This document shows, piece by piece, positions 42,657 to 55,902 of a DNA stretch of 64,000 nucleotides. The notes beneath the pieces are model-generated. The model worked only from the letters and a program-made list of their open reading frames with translations, ran no database searches and was not told where the DNA came from. Source of the DNA: Nemania diffusa (Eukaryota; Ascomycota; Sordariomycetes; Xylariales; Xylariaceae); the NCBI GenBank assembly GCA_038501195.1, contig JBBPUQ010000001.1:6138001-6202000 (forward strand). The letters are read 5' to 3'. The translations under genes were made by a program, and so were the position numbers. Position 1 is the stretch's first letter; each line of letters opens with the position of its first letter.

Positions 42657-42964
42657 TGTTAGTAAAACTTTTTGTATATATGTATACAAAAAAATTCGGA
42701 ATAATCTGTAAAGTTTAAGGTCTGTTTTTAAGTTTTAAAGTTTTATATTAATTTGTATATATATTTTACAAAAAAAAATATAACTAAAAAAGTTATATAT
42801 AAGTTATTTATATATATATATATATAAAATTTATAAATTCTGTAAATTTTAGTAAGTTTTTGTATTTTTTATTTATTTAGTTATTTAATAAAAGTTCTAG
42901 TTTAAGTTTTAGTTGTATATACTTAGTACATATATACAAGTTCTGTTAAATTATTAATTTAATA
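42657..42964. repeat. Left LTR of element D
   Basis: 308 bp; strongly C-to-T mutated in its right half (TTAATTTAATA where the partner reads TGGTTCAACA). Confidence 0.88.
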
Positions 42965-45900
42965 CTAAAGATTTTTTTTTTTATACAGTAACTTTAGTTT
43001 TAATATTAACTAATTTTTTATTATTTTTTTTATTGTTTAACTGATTTATATATACTTTTATTTGTACAACTAGTTTATTTGTACTAACTAGTTTTTTTAA
43101 TATTTAATTAAGTGCTTTTTTTATATAAATGTTTATTAAGTTATTTTTACTATTAATTTAATATATTTCTGTAATTTTTTAATTTTTATATATTTTTTGA
43201 AATAATATAATATTAATTATAAGTTGTTTTTTTTACATAGTTTTTAATTTAACTAAACATTTATATAAAAACTTGAAATTAGTATATATAACTAGTAATA
43301 TAGTTAATAATTTTATTGTATAAATAATTTTTTAAAAAATTATATTAAATATAATAGTATAATTAAATTTATTAACTATATTATATAATTTATTTGTTAA
43401 TATATTATATATAATTTATTTATATTTAATTAAATTTTAATAAACAATATTGTTTTTAATTATAAAAGTATTTTTTGTATAACTTTTATTAGCTAGTATA
43501 ATTATAAATTTGATTTAAAAACTTAAATTTTTATTGTTTACAAATATTTTATTAATAAAAATAAAAATTTTTATACAATTAAAATTTAAAAGTATATAAT
43601 GTATTTTTTGCTATATATTATTGATTTACTATTATATTTATATATTTAATATTTTAATATTATTTTTTAATAGTTTTTAAACTTATATAACAATTAACAA
43701 ATTATATAATATTTTTAATTAGTATATTAATATAATATATATACTTTAAATTTGTTAAATAATATATTATTAAAAATAATTTTTTGTATAAAAGTTAATA
43801 ATATATAATTGTTTAGTTTATTTTTATTAAATAAAAAAAAAATCTTGTTTGTTTATTTAAATTTTATTTTTGTTAAATTTAATAAAATATTTAAGTATTA
43901 ATTTTGTTTTTAATTTTATACAAAATAGTAGCTTAGTTTTTTTTTTATACAAAAATTTTTTAAATATAATATTAAAAATATTGTTTGTTTAAAATTTTAT
44001 AATTACAAATTTATTAAGTTTTTTTTTAATATATAACAAATATAAGTTATATATAAATACTTTTATGTTTAATTTTTAATAATAATATTTATAATAAGTT
44101 TTATACTAATATAATTTTAATTTAGCTAATTTATATAATAATTATATAATTTAAAACATAATGTTTATTAAATATTTGTTTTTTAATTTTTTTAATAAAT
44201 AAACATAAATTTTTTAGTTTAACTTATTATATAACTATATATATACTTAAAAAATATTTTATAGCTTTATATATATATTATAGTTTTAAATTAGCAATAG
44301 TTTTAAAACTATAATAAACTGTTAATTTATATATTAAATTGTTAATATTTATATAAAAATTCAAACTTTATTGTTATTTTTATAACTTTATACAACTAAT
44401 TTAAACTTTTTATATAGTTTAATTGTTTTATTTTTAATTTTTTATATAAGTTTAATTTAAAAAATTTTTATTTAGTTATATTAATTTAAGTTATATTATA
44501 TAAATTAAAATATACTTTAAATTACTAATACATTTATTTTAGTTATATTTAATTATTTAAAAAATATATTAAGTATAATAATTATACTATTTTATTTTAA
44601 TTATATAACTAAAATATAATTATTAACTTTTTTTAATACAAAGTACTAGTTATTAATAAATATAAATAACTTTTTTAGTTTATTTTTATATTAAAATTGT
44701 AGCTATTTAACAGCTTAAAAAAAATTGTACAAAAAGTTATTTTTTTTATATAATAAATTAAATATAGCTTTTTATTAATAGTATAGTTTAATTTATATAT
44801 AATAAAACTTAGTTAGTTTATTTGTTATATTAACTATAATATTATAATTTTTAATTATAAAAATTTTATATAGTTTTATTTAGTTTTTACGCTTTTTTTA
44901 TATTATAACTTTATTTTAAAAAAATAAAAAAAGTACTTTATACAATAATATTAATTTGTTTTTAATTTATATAACTTAATTAATATTAACTTTTATATAA
45001 ATACTTTTTAATATTTTTATAGCTTTTTATATAACTTTTACTTTTTAAATAATTTTTAGCAAAAAAAGTAAGTTATTATTAATTTTAAAATAAGCTTTAA
45101 AAACTAATAAAATAAATATAAAACTATTTAGTTTAATTATATTGTTTAAAACTTTTACAACTATTTATAATATTGTTTTTTTATTTATATAATAACTGAT
45201 TTTTTTATATAAAATATTAAACATATAACAAAGTAATATATATGCTTGTTCGACTTTTTTAACAATTTAATATGTTTTAACAAGCATTTTTTTGTACGAA
45301 GTTTTAACTAATTATATATTATTGCGAAATTTTTCGGACAAAAAATTTGTATTAAAATTATATATAATATAATCAAGTAGCTTTTAATATATTAAAATCT
45401 AACATTAGTATAATATGTTTTAAATATTATATATATTTAAAAATTTCAAAAATTTAGCTGCTTAAAACAAAATATTTATATTAATTATATATAAAATCAA
45501 TTATTTATTAATTTATATAACATTAATAACGATTTTATAATTAAAATTACATTTGTTTTTTAGCAAAAACTTAAATCTTTTTAAAGTTTAATTATATAAT
45601 TAACAATAATAATAAAACTTTTTAATTTTTCGAAATATTGAAATATTAATATTATTATATTTAACTTTTTATAATAATTTTATAAGTTTTTTTATACAAA
45701 AATATTTAAATTAACAATATAACTTTTAAAACTTTTGTTTTATAAAATAACTTATAACTTTTAATTAGTTAATATTAAAAAATAAATATTTTTATTTTTA
45801 TATAATTAGTATTGTTGTATTATTTTGTTATATAATTATATTTTATATATTGTTAAAATAAATATATAATTAGTTTATATTTTATAACAACAGTAAAAAT

Positions 45901-48259
45901 AAAATTAATATATTTAAAATATAAAATTTAATTAATTTAATTAATATTAAAATAGTTATAATATTTATAGCTTTAAAACTTTTAATATTATTAAATTAAA
46001 TTGTTATATTGTTTAAAATCCAGTTTATTTATATAAAAAAATTCTTTTATATAAAAGCTTTAGTTTAAGTTTTTTTAATAGTTAAAACTTTAGCTGCATT
46101 AATATTTTATAAAATATTTTAATATTTTATATTATATTAACTATTTAAATAAAAATTATTTAATATTAATATTTAATTTTAAATATATATGTTTTTTTTT
46201 ATTATATAATAAAAATATATTAAATCTATTAAAAATTAAACTGTTTTATTTTTAGTTTTAAAATCTAAATTGTTATTAAATTTATTATTGTATAAAAAGT
46301 TTTTATTATTTTTGTAGTTTAATATAAACATATTATATTTTTTATATAATAAAGTTTTTTATTTTAAAATATTATATATAGCAAAATATTGTTTTTTTAT
46401 TTTTAATCTTTTTTATTAGTTATAATTAATAAATTAATAACTAAACTTTTTATAAATAAAGCATTTTTTATTACTTCTGTTATTTTTATTATATAATCGC
46501 TGTAATTTTTAGTAAAAGTTTTTATTAAAGTTATATTTATACAATTGTTTTAAATATTTAATATTATACTATTTATTAACAAAATAAACATTTGTTATAT
46601 AATAATAGTTTATTTTTTAATTAAAAAAAACTTATAGTACTGTTTATAAATTAAAAAACAAAGCTTTATATATAAATTTTTAACTAATTAAAACAAGTTT
46701 AAATTTAAATATATTAAAATATATTTATATAACTGTTATATAAAGTAATATTTTTTTATAATAACTAAATTTTAAAATATATTATATAAATTAAAACTTA
46801 TTAATTATAATTTTTAATATTTTAAACATTGTTTTTATTAAATTATTTTATTTTATTTATATAAAAATAGTAATAGTTCAATTAGTTTAATATTAATTAT
46901 AGTTAATTATTATATTAAAATAATTATTAAACATTATATAAATTTCATTTTATTTATATATTGAACTAATATAATTAAAATAATACTGTTTAGCTTTTTT
47001 TTTTAATATAAAAAAAAATACTATATAATACTGTTTTTTAATAATTTCGAATTAATAATATATTGAAATAAAAATTTAAGCTTTGTTATATAATATATTA
47101 TATAGTTTACTGCTATAGTTCTAGTTAAATCGCTATATTTTAATAAATATAATAAATTAAACTATTTTAATTAAACTATTATAAATAATTTAAATAAAAA
47201 AAAATTTATATAATTGATTTTTATATATAAATAAAAATACAAAATATACAATAAAAATCTTAAAAATAAATACAAATTTTTGAGTTTTTGTTTATATAAA
47301 AAAAATAAATATTTGATTATTTGTACTAAATATTAAAGTACATACTAGTATTATTAACTTTAGTACAGCTAGTTATAGTACTAAATAGTCTGTTTATACA
47401 ACTAAAAGTTTTAATATATTCGCTAATATAAATATTAAAACTGTTTATACAAATATATTATTATTCGAGTTTTTATTATTTTTATTTATATACTTTTTAA
47501 TAATGTACAAAAGCTTGTTTTTAAGCAATTTTCTACATATTTTAATGTTTTTGTTACTTTTAACAATAGCAATAAATTTTTTTTAAAATATATAACTAAT
47601 ATTTATTAACATCGGTTTTGTTTAGCTGTTAAAATTTATTACAAACATTTATACAAATTATTTGCTTTCGATTTTTAATTATATATAGTTTTATAAACAT
47701 TTTATAAAATATATTGTTAATTGTAAAAGTTTAGCAAATTAGTTAAAGTCAATAGTTATATTTTAATATTTAAAATCAATTTGTTTTTTTTAAATTTTTA
47801 TTTAAATGTTGCTACTTTTAGCTATATTTTTATATATAAATTTATTTTTATTATACAAAGCTACTAACTTGTTATTTTAAGCTTGTTTAGTTACTGTAGC
47901 TACAGCTACTATAATTGTTTTTGTTATAAGTATTAACATAGTTATAAAAAGTAATAAAATAAAAAAAATAAAATAAATAAAATAATTAAAAAAATAAATA
48001 TATAAAATAACTTACAGTTTTGTTAATTTTTATATAAAAATAACTAAACTATTACATAAAACTAATTTTAATTTTATAATAATTAAATCTTTTTTGTTTA
48101 ACAGTTAATTCAATATATTTTTAACTAATTAATACAAATAATAGTTTATTTTTTGTATAAAAAGAAAAAAAATAAAGCACAGAAACTACTTTTAATAATA
48201 ACTAATTTTTACTTTTTTACTTTGTTAATTTATAATTATATTTTATAATTACTAATTAA

Positions 48260-48567
48260 TATTAGTAAAACTTTTTATATATATATATATAAAAAAATTC
48301 GAAATAATTTATAAAGTTTAAAGTCTGTTTTTAAGTTCTAAAGTTCTATATTAATTCGTATGTATATTTTACAAAAAAAAGTACAACTAAAAAAGTCATA
48401 TATAAATTATTTACATATATATGTGTGTAAAACTTGTAAGTTCTGTAAATTCTAGTAAGTTTTTGTATTTTTTATTTATTCGGTTACTTAATAAAAATCC
48501 TAGTTCAGGTTTTAATTATACACACCTAATATATACATACAGGTCCTGTTAAGTCATTGGTTCAACA
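48260..48567. repeat. Right LTR of element D
   Basis: 308 bp and the least mutated A+T-block sequence I see: it keeps ACACACCTAATA, CAGGTCCTGTTAAG and the terminal CA. Its TG start has become TA. Confidence 0.88.
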
Positions 48568-48572
48568 ATTAC

Positions 48573-51500
48573 TTACATTTTATTTAAAAAAAAAAAACAT
48601 ATAATTTTTTATTATTATTATATAAATATTGCTTTTATTAAATATAAAAATAATATATATTTTAATATAATTAACTATAGTTAATATTATTATAAATATT
48701 TTTTAAAATATATATATATATTTATATATATTTTTTTTATATTTATATATATTTAAAATATTATATTAATAAATATAAATATAATTTAAATTATATAATA
48801 TTATTTATTTATTATTTAATAATAATTATTTAATTTAAAACTTTTTAAATTATAAATTTTATTTTAATATTTTTTAAAATTGTTATAGCAATTTTTAATT
48901 AATAGTTTTTATATAAAAATTTTTTTATTTTTATAATATTTTTTAAGTTATTTTTAAAATAAATAAAAAAAAACTTACTATTATTATTTTTTTATTATTT
49001 ATATTTATATTTGTTTTTTATATTTTTTATTAAATTATTTATATATTTAAACTTTTATTTATTTTTTATATTTTAATTACTTTTTTTAGCTATTTTTTTT
49101 TTTTTTTTTTAATATTATTAATATTTTTACTATTAATAATTTTTTTATTTATATTATTAATATTATTAATATATTGTTATATAATTATATTATATATTTT
49201 TATGTTTTTTTTTTTTTATATTTTATATATTTTTTTTAAAAATTTTAATAAATAAAAATTAATATTTTTAATATTTAATAAACTTAAAAAATAAAATAAT
49301 AAAAATAATAAATAAAAATTAATATAATTTATTTTAATTTTTTTTTTTTTTTTTTTTTAATTATTTTAATTATTATAAATTAATAAATAACTAAAAAGTT
49401 TTTTTTATTTATTTTTTAAATTTATATTATAAATATAATTTATATTTTTAAAATTATTAAAAATTTAAAAATATTTAAATTAAATTTATAATAAATTTTT
49501 TATTAATTTATTTATAAATATTTAATTAATAAAAAAATATATTATTTTAAAGCTTTTTTTAAAATATTTTTAATATAATTATATATTTTATATATTTATA
49601 TATTTAAATTTAATATTTATTTTTTTATTTTTATTTATTATTAATTTAATTATTTATATATTATTTAAATAAATTATTTATATTTTATTTAATTTTAAAA
49701 TAAACTTATAAAATAACTTTTTAAAAATTATTGTTTTTTTTATAATAAATTTAATTATATTTATTTTTATTTTTATAATAAAAATAAATATAATATTTTA
49801 ATAAATAATTTTTAATAAAATTATATTTTTAAATAATAATATAATATATTTATATAAAAAACAATAAATTTTATAATTATTTATAAATAAAATATTTTTT
49901 ATTATTAAAAAAGTTTAAATTTTATAATTTTATATTTTATATATAATATTAAAAAAATATATTATATATAAATATTAAATTATTTAATAAATAGTTTTAT
50001 AATATATAAAATTAAAATTAATTGAAAATTTTAAAAATTATATTATTATATATATAATATTTAATTTTAAAAATATTATTATATATAAAATTAATTTAAT
50101 TAATTTTTAATATAGTTTAATTTTTATTTTTATTATATTTTTTAAATATTTTTTAAATTTTTTTATTAAAAATAATATTATAAAAATTTAATTTTAATTA
50201 TTAAGTTTATAATATATTATAATTTTATTAATATATTTATTATATATTAATATAAATATTTTTTACAAATAGTTTTAAATTTTTTTAATTTTTAAAAATT
50301 AAATAATATTATTTTAATTTTTAAATTTATAAGTTTTTTTAATATTTAAAATAATTTTTTTTAGTTTTTTTTTATAAATTTTATAATATAAAACTAAAAA
50401 GTTATTTATATAAAATATAATAAATATTATATATTTTAAAATATAAAATAAATAAAACTTTTTTTTTAAAATTATTATTTTATTAATTTTAAATATTTTA
50501 ATAAACTTTTTATATTATAATAATAATAAATTTTTTAAATTATATAATATTTATTTAAATTTATTAATTAAATTATTTTAATTAAAACTTTTTAAAAATA
50601 ATATATTTATAAAAGTTTTATTAATTTTTAATATATTAAAAAATATTTTAATTATATTAAATTATTTAATTTTAAAATTAAAAATTATTATTAATATTAT
50701 TATAAATTTAAATATTTTAATTATAAATATAATTATATAAATTAATTAAAATATTTTTTTTTTAAAAGTTATTTTTAATAATTAAATATATTTTATATAT
50801 ATTTAAAAAATTATTTTTATTAAATTTATATATAAATATTTATTTTAATAAAAATAAATTATTTTTTATATTTTATATAAAAATAATTTTAAATATTTTA
50901 TTATTTTTTAATTATTTATATTTATTATAAATATTAATTTTAAATAATTTATTAATTAAATATTTAAAAAAGTTTTTTTAATTTTTAAATAATAGTTTTA
51001 AAAAATTATTTTTATAAATATAAAACTTTTAAAATATTATATTTAAATATATAGTTTTTTTTTAATTTATTATTATTGTAAATATTATATATAATATTTT
51101 ATATTTTTAATTTTTTTAATATAAAGTTTTTAATTAATTAAATATAAAAATTTTTAAAAAAAATTATTAAAAATTATTTTTTAAAAAATATATTTTATTT
51201 TTTTTATAAAATATAATTATAAAAATTATATAATTTTTACTATTATTTTTTAATTTTTTAAATATTATTTTTTAAATATATTTATTTATATATAAAATTA
51301 ATAAATTTATTTTATATATATATTTATATTTTATTTAAAATAATTTATTTAATATTTTAAATATAGTTTAATATTTATATTATTATAAATATTTATTTAA
51401 TTTATTTTTAATATTTTATATATTAATTTAAAAAATTTAAAATATTTTATTTTTTAAAAATATTATTATTTTATTTTAAATTATTTTTTTAAGTTTTATT

Positions 51501-54500
51501 TTTATATTATTTTATTATTTTTTAAATTTAAATATTTATTAAAAAATTAAAACTTTTTATAATTAAAATATATAATTTTTATTAAATTTTTTAATTAATT
51601 TTATTATAATTATATTTATTTTTAAATTTTATTTTTTTAAATAAATATTAAAAAATTTATTAATAAATTAAATATTATTATTATAAATATTTAAAATATT
51701 TTTATTTATTTTTTAATTTATTATTACTATAAATTTTTATATATTTTAAATATTTAAAATTATAATATTTTTAAATTTATTTAATTTAATTTTATTTATT
51801 TATATTTTTAATATTTTATTTTAAAATATTTTTATTTTTTATTATAAAAAGTTTTTTTATTACATTTAATATTTTTTATTAAAATTATTTTTTATAAATA
51901 AAAAATTTAAATTTTATATAAATTATTTATTATATATTTTATTAAATATTTAATAATTATAATTAGTTTTTTTTTTTTTATTTAAAAAATAAATTTTATA
52001 TTTATATATAAAAATTTAATTTTAATTTAATTTAAAATTAATTTTTAACTTTTCTTTATTTTAAATATATATTATTTAAAATATTAATTAAATTATAATT
52101 TAAATATTTTATAAAATATATAAAAATTGTTTTTTTTTTAAAAAATTAATATTATATAATTAAATTATTATTTAAATTATTTTTAATTAAAAAAAATATA
52201 AAAGTTTAATTTTTAAAAATATTTTAATTATTTTTTTATTTATTTTTTTATAATTTTTTATTAATTTTTTAATATAATTTAATAAAAATTTTAAATTAAT
52301 TTTTTTTTTTAATTTAAAATTTATAATATATAATTTTTTAAATAATAATAATTATTTTTTTATTATTATTTTTAAATTTTATTATAAAAAGTTTAAATTA
52401 TTTTATTATTTAATATTTAAATTTTTTTATTTATTTAAATATAAAGTTTTATTTTTTATTTTTAAAAAAATAAAATTAAATTATATTATTAAATTTATTT
52501 TTAAATATTAATATTTATTATAATTTATTAAACTTTTTTAAATAATTAAATAAATTTTAAAAAATTTTATAAAAAAATTTTATTAATATTTTTTAAAAAA
52601 TTTATTTAAAATTTTTTTATAAAATATATATTTTTATATAATTTTTATATTTAAATTATAATATTTTATTAATTTTTATATTTTTTATATTATATATTAA
52701 CATTTTAAATAATTTAAATTTTAAATATTTTAATTTTAAATATTATAAATATTTAAAGTTTTTTTTTAATTTTAAAAAATTTTTAAAAAATTAATATAAA
52801 AAAATTTATTTTATTTATATTAAAATTATTAAAAATTTTATTATATTTATAAAAATTTTAATTAAAATATATATTATATTTATTATAAAAAATTAATTTA
52901 AATAAATAAAAAATAAATTATATTAAAAAAATATTAAATTATAATATTTTAAAAATTTAATAATTATATTGTTTTTTTTAAATTTATTAAATTTTAATAT
53001 ATAATTTAATTTATAATATTATATTTTTATTTTTTAAAAATAAACTTTAAAAATTAAATTTATATAAACTTTTTTTATAAATATTATTTTAATAAATATT
53101 AAATTAATCAATTTTTTTTTTATTTTTTTTTAAAAATATATTTTTTATAATTTAAGTTTTTATTTTTAAAATTAAAAATTAAAAAATATTAATATTTATT
53201 ATTGCTTTTTTTTTAATAATTTTAAAAAAAAAATTTTAAAAATAATTTATTATTTATTAAATAAAAAATATTATAATTATTTAATAATATATTATTAAAT
53301 AAAAAATATAGTTTTTAAATTTTAATTATATAAATATTTAAAATTAAATATAATTTTAAAAAAAATAAATTAATTATTATATATTATATATTATTATTAT
53401 ATTAAGTTTTTTTATTATTTAATTTTTTTTTTTTAAAAATAGTTTTTTTTATTTTTTATTTATTTTTTTTGATTTTTTTTCAAAAATTATTTTATTAAAT
53501 ATATTTTTATTACTTTTTATTTTTTTTGATTTTTTTTATAAAAAATATTTTTTTTAATATTTTTTTTATAAATTTTATAATTATATATTAAAAAAATCTA
53601 TATATTTTAAAATATTAAAAATAAATATATTTTATTTAATATTTATAAAAATATTAAAAACTTTTAAATTATTTTTTATATTTTTTTTTTAAATTATTTT
53701 TAAGTTTTATTATTTAAAATATAATAAATTTTTAAAATATTTTAAAAAATTTTTAATTTATTTTTATAAATAAATTTTTTAAAAATTTATTTTAATTAAT
53801 TTAATATAAATATTTATTTTTTATAAAAAAGTTTATTTTAAAATAAAATAAAAAACTATTTAATAGTTTATTTAAAAATAATATATTTATTTATAACTTT
53901 AAAAACATTTTTAGTTATAAATATTTTTATTATATTAAATATTTAATATATTTTTATTTTTTTATAAATAATTATTTAATTTTTATATTAATAAATAAAA
54001 TTTATATATTATAAAATTTAATTTAAAACTATTTAATATTTAATTAATAAAATATTTATAATAATTAATTTTATAAAAATTAAACTATTTTTTAAATATT
54101 TAATTATTAATTTAATATTAAAATTATTTTTATTAAATATTTATATTAATATTATTTTTAAATATTTAAAATTAATTATTTTTAAAATTTAATTATATAA
54201 ATTAATATATTAAATAATATTAGTTATATATTTTAATATTTTATTAATATAAATTTTAATAAATTTATTAAATTTTATAATAATATTAAATATTATTAAT
54301 TATATTTTTTTAAAAATTAATAATATAATATTTTTTATAAAATTATTATTATTTTAAATTTTTTATTTTTTAAAATTTTTTTTATATTAATTAATTTATT
54401 TTTATAAAAAAGTTTATTTAATATTTTTATAAATAAAAAGTTTTAATTTAATTTTAATTTTAAATATAAATATAAAATTATTTAAATTAATATAATTTTA

Positions 54501-54806
54501 AATATTTTATATTATAATTTAAAAGTTAAATTTATTATATTATTTTAATTAATTAAAACTAGTTTTTAAAATTGTTTTAATATTTTTATTAATTTTTTTA
54601 AAAAATATAATAAAAATATAAAAAAAAATATATTAAAAACAAATAAAAATTTTTAAAATAATATATAAAAAAAATATAATAAAAATATTTATAATAATAA
54701 AAATTAAAATTATTTATAAAAAAAAATATTAATTTAATAAATAAATTAAATTTATAACTATTATATATAAAAATATAAATAAATTTAATAAATAAAATTA
54801 AATTAA
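48573..54806. other. A+T-saturated DNA between elements D and the right end repeat of E
   Basis: About 6.2 kb of nearly pure A+T with long poly-A and poly-T runs. Likely the interior of element E or of other old insertions. No coding trace. Confidence 0.5.
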
Positions 54807-55161
54807 TATAATTAAAATAATTTTAAACAATATATTAAAATAAAATTTATTAAATATTTTAATTATTTTAATTTTTTAATTTTTTAATTTTTAAGCTTTA
54901 TATATATATATATATTTTTAATAAATATTAAAATTAAATTTAATATTTTACTTTTAAACTTTAATTTTATAATTATTTTTATTTATTTATAATAATAAAT
55001 GTTTATAATAAATAATAATTTTAATAAATAATATTATAAACAATAAAAAAACTTTTATAAAAACTTTTTTTTAAGTTTTTTTATTAAATAAACTTATTTA
55101 AATAAATTTTATAATTTAACTTTTTAAATTTGTTTTATTAAATTTATTTATATTATTATAA
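54807..55161. repeat. Right end repeat of element E
   Basis: 355 bp; the A+T-saturated partner of 41266-41611. Confidence 0.7.
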
Positions 55162-55714
55162 TAAATAATTTTTTTTTATTATTTAATTTATATATAAATA
55201 AATAATTATTTAATTAAAAAATAAATAAAAAATTTTTAAATTATAAATAATATTTTAAGCTTTTTTAACTAATTAATAATTTTATTATTTTTAAATAATA
55301 AATTAAAAATTATTTTTAAATTAAAAAAATTTAATAAAATTATATAAATAGCATTTTTTTTTATTTTTTAATAATAAATTAATAAATATTATAATAATAA
55401 AAATGTTTTTTTATTTTCTTTTATTAATTAAAATTAAAAAAAAATTAATTTATTAAATAATTTATTTATATTAATTATAATAATAAATATAATAAAAATA
55501 ATAATTTTTTAATAAAATAAAATAAAAATTATTTTAATTTAAATTTATAAAATAATATTGTTAAAATAATAAACAATTTAATAAATATATATAAAAATAT
55601 AAAAATAATAAATAATAAAATATATTTAATTATAATTATAATATTAAATAGTTTTTTAACTTTTTTTTATTAAACTTTTAAAAATTAATTAATTTTTTAT
55701 ATTTAATAATATAT
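55162..55714. other. A+T-saturated DNA near the right edge
   Basis: About 550 bp, A+T only apart from scattered G/C. No repeat partner identified. Confidence 0.45.
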
Positions 55715-55866
55715 ATAATAATAATTTAATAAAATAATTAAAATAATATTAAAATAATAAAACTATTATAAATATTATATAACAATTTAATTAATTAATA
55801 TTAAAAGTATTAACTTTTATAATATTTTATATTTTTTTAATAAAAAACTACTCTTTTGTTAACTAA
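55715..55866. repeat. Right edge repeat (152 bp), matches 8936-9087
   Basis: The less mutated copy of the edge repeat. It ends about 35 bp before the stop codon of the neighbouring gene. Here the change from A+T block to ordinary DNA takes only some tens of bases, much sharper than at the left margin. Confidence 0.75.
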
Positions 55867-55902
55867 TAAATAAAAAAATAAAAAATCTAGGGTCTTGTTA
55901 AC

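Larger units (their letters stand above)
42657..48567. mobile_element. LTR retroelement D, 5.9 kb, 308-bp LTRs, ATTAC target duplication
   Basis: The clearest element in the window. LTRs at 42657-42964 and 48260-48567 are both exactly 308 bp; the left begins TGTTAG and the right ends TTCAACA, giving TG...CA overall. A perfect ATTAC duplication flanks it (42652-42656 and 48568-48572). The interior is A+T-rich but keeps scattered CG and TG (for example around 45245-45340), so mutation is less complete than in the surroundings. No gag or pol frame is readable, and neither a primer-binding site nor a polypurine tract is clear, so orientation and superfamily remain open. A solo LTR of the same family lies at 11149-11456. 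Confidence 0.9.
41266..55161. mobile_element. Older retroelement E (about 350-bp end repeats) split by element D
   Basis: Direct repeats at 41266-41611 (346 bp) and 54807-55161 (355 bp) share TATAATTAAAA, AAGCTTTATATATATATAT, TTTATAATAAATA and TTATTAAATTTATTTATA landmarks in the same order; the right copy has about 9 extra bases near 54870. Removing element D (42657-48567) and one ATTAC leaves about 8 kb, a reasonable retroelement length. I could not define a target duplication. The left repeat and 41.6-42.6 kb are lightly mutated, whereas 48.6-54.8 kb and the right repeat are saturated, which is odd for one element. The pair could instead be two separate insertions of one family. Confidence 0.55.
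8640..55880. other. Extreme A+T block made of RIP-mutated nested retroelements; candidate centromere or AT-isochore
   Basis: About 47 kb with almost no G or C: many 60-base lines have 0-3 G/C, for example none in 9181-9240. No plausible coding frame exists. Surviving C is mostly in ACT or AAC context, and CpG and CpA are scarce, as expected after RIP. Five direct-repeat pairs, one solo LTR and one tandem duplication are visible and are listed separately. Two intervals (20.8-27.5 kb and 41.3-48.6 kb) keep more G/C than the rest and look like younger or less mutated insertions. Long A+T blocks of RIP-killed retroelements are typical of regional centromeres in Neurospora-like fungi, and also of dispersed AT-isochores; the sequence alone does not separate these. 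Confidence 0.85.

Noticed and set aside
9600..55600. CRISPR-like or satellite arrays in the A+T block
   Set aside because: Repeated TATA and A/T runs reflect composition; no regular spacer-repeat period apart from the single 293-bp duplication.
8640..55880. Mitochondrial DNA inserted in the nucleus
   Set aside because: Fungal mtDNA keeps tRNA, rRNA and cox/nad sequences and more G+C; here LTR pairs with target duplications and CpA-depleted sequence point to RIP-mutated retroelements.
8640..55880. Telomere or subtelomere array
   Set aside because: No TTAGGG arrays; genes continue on both sides.
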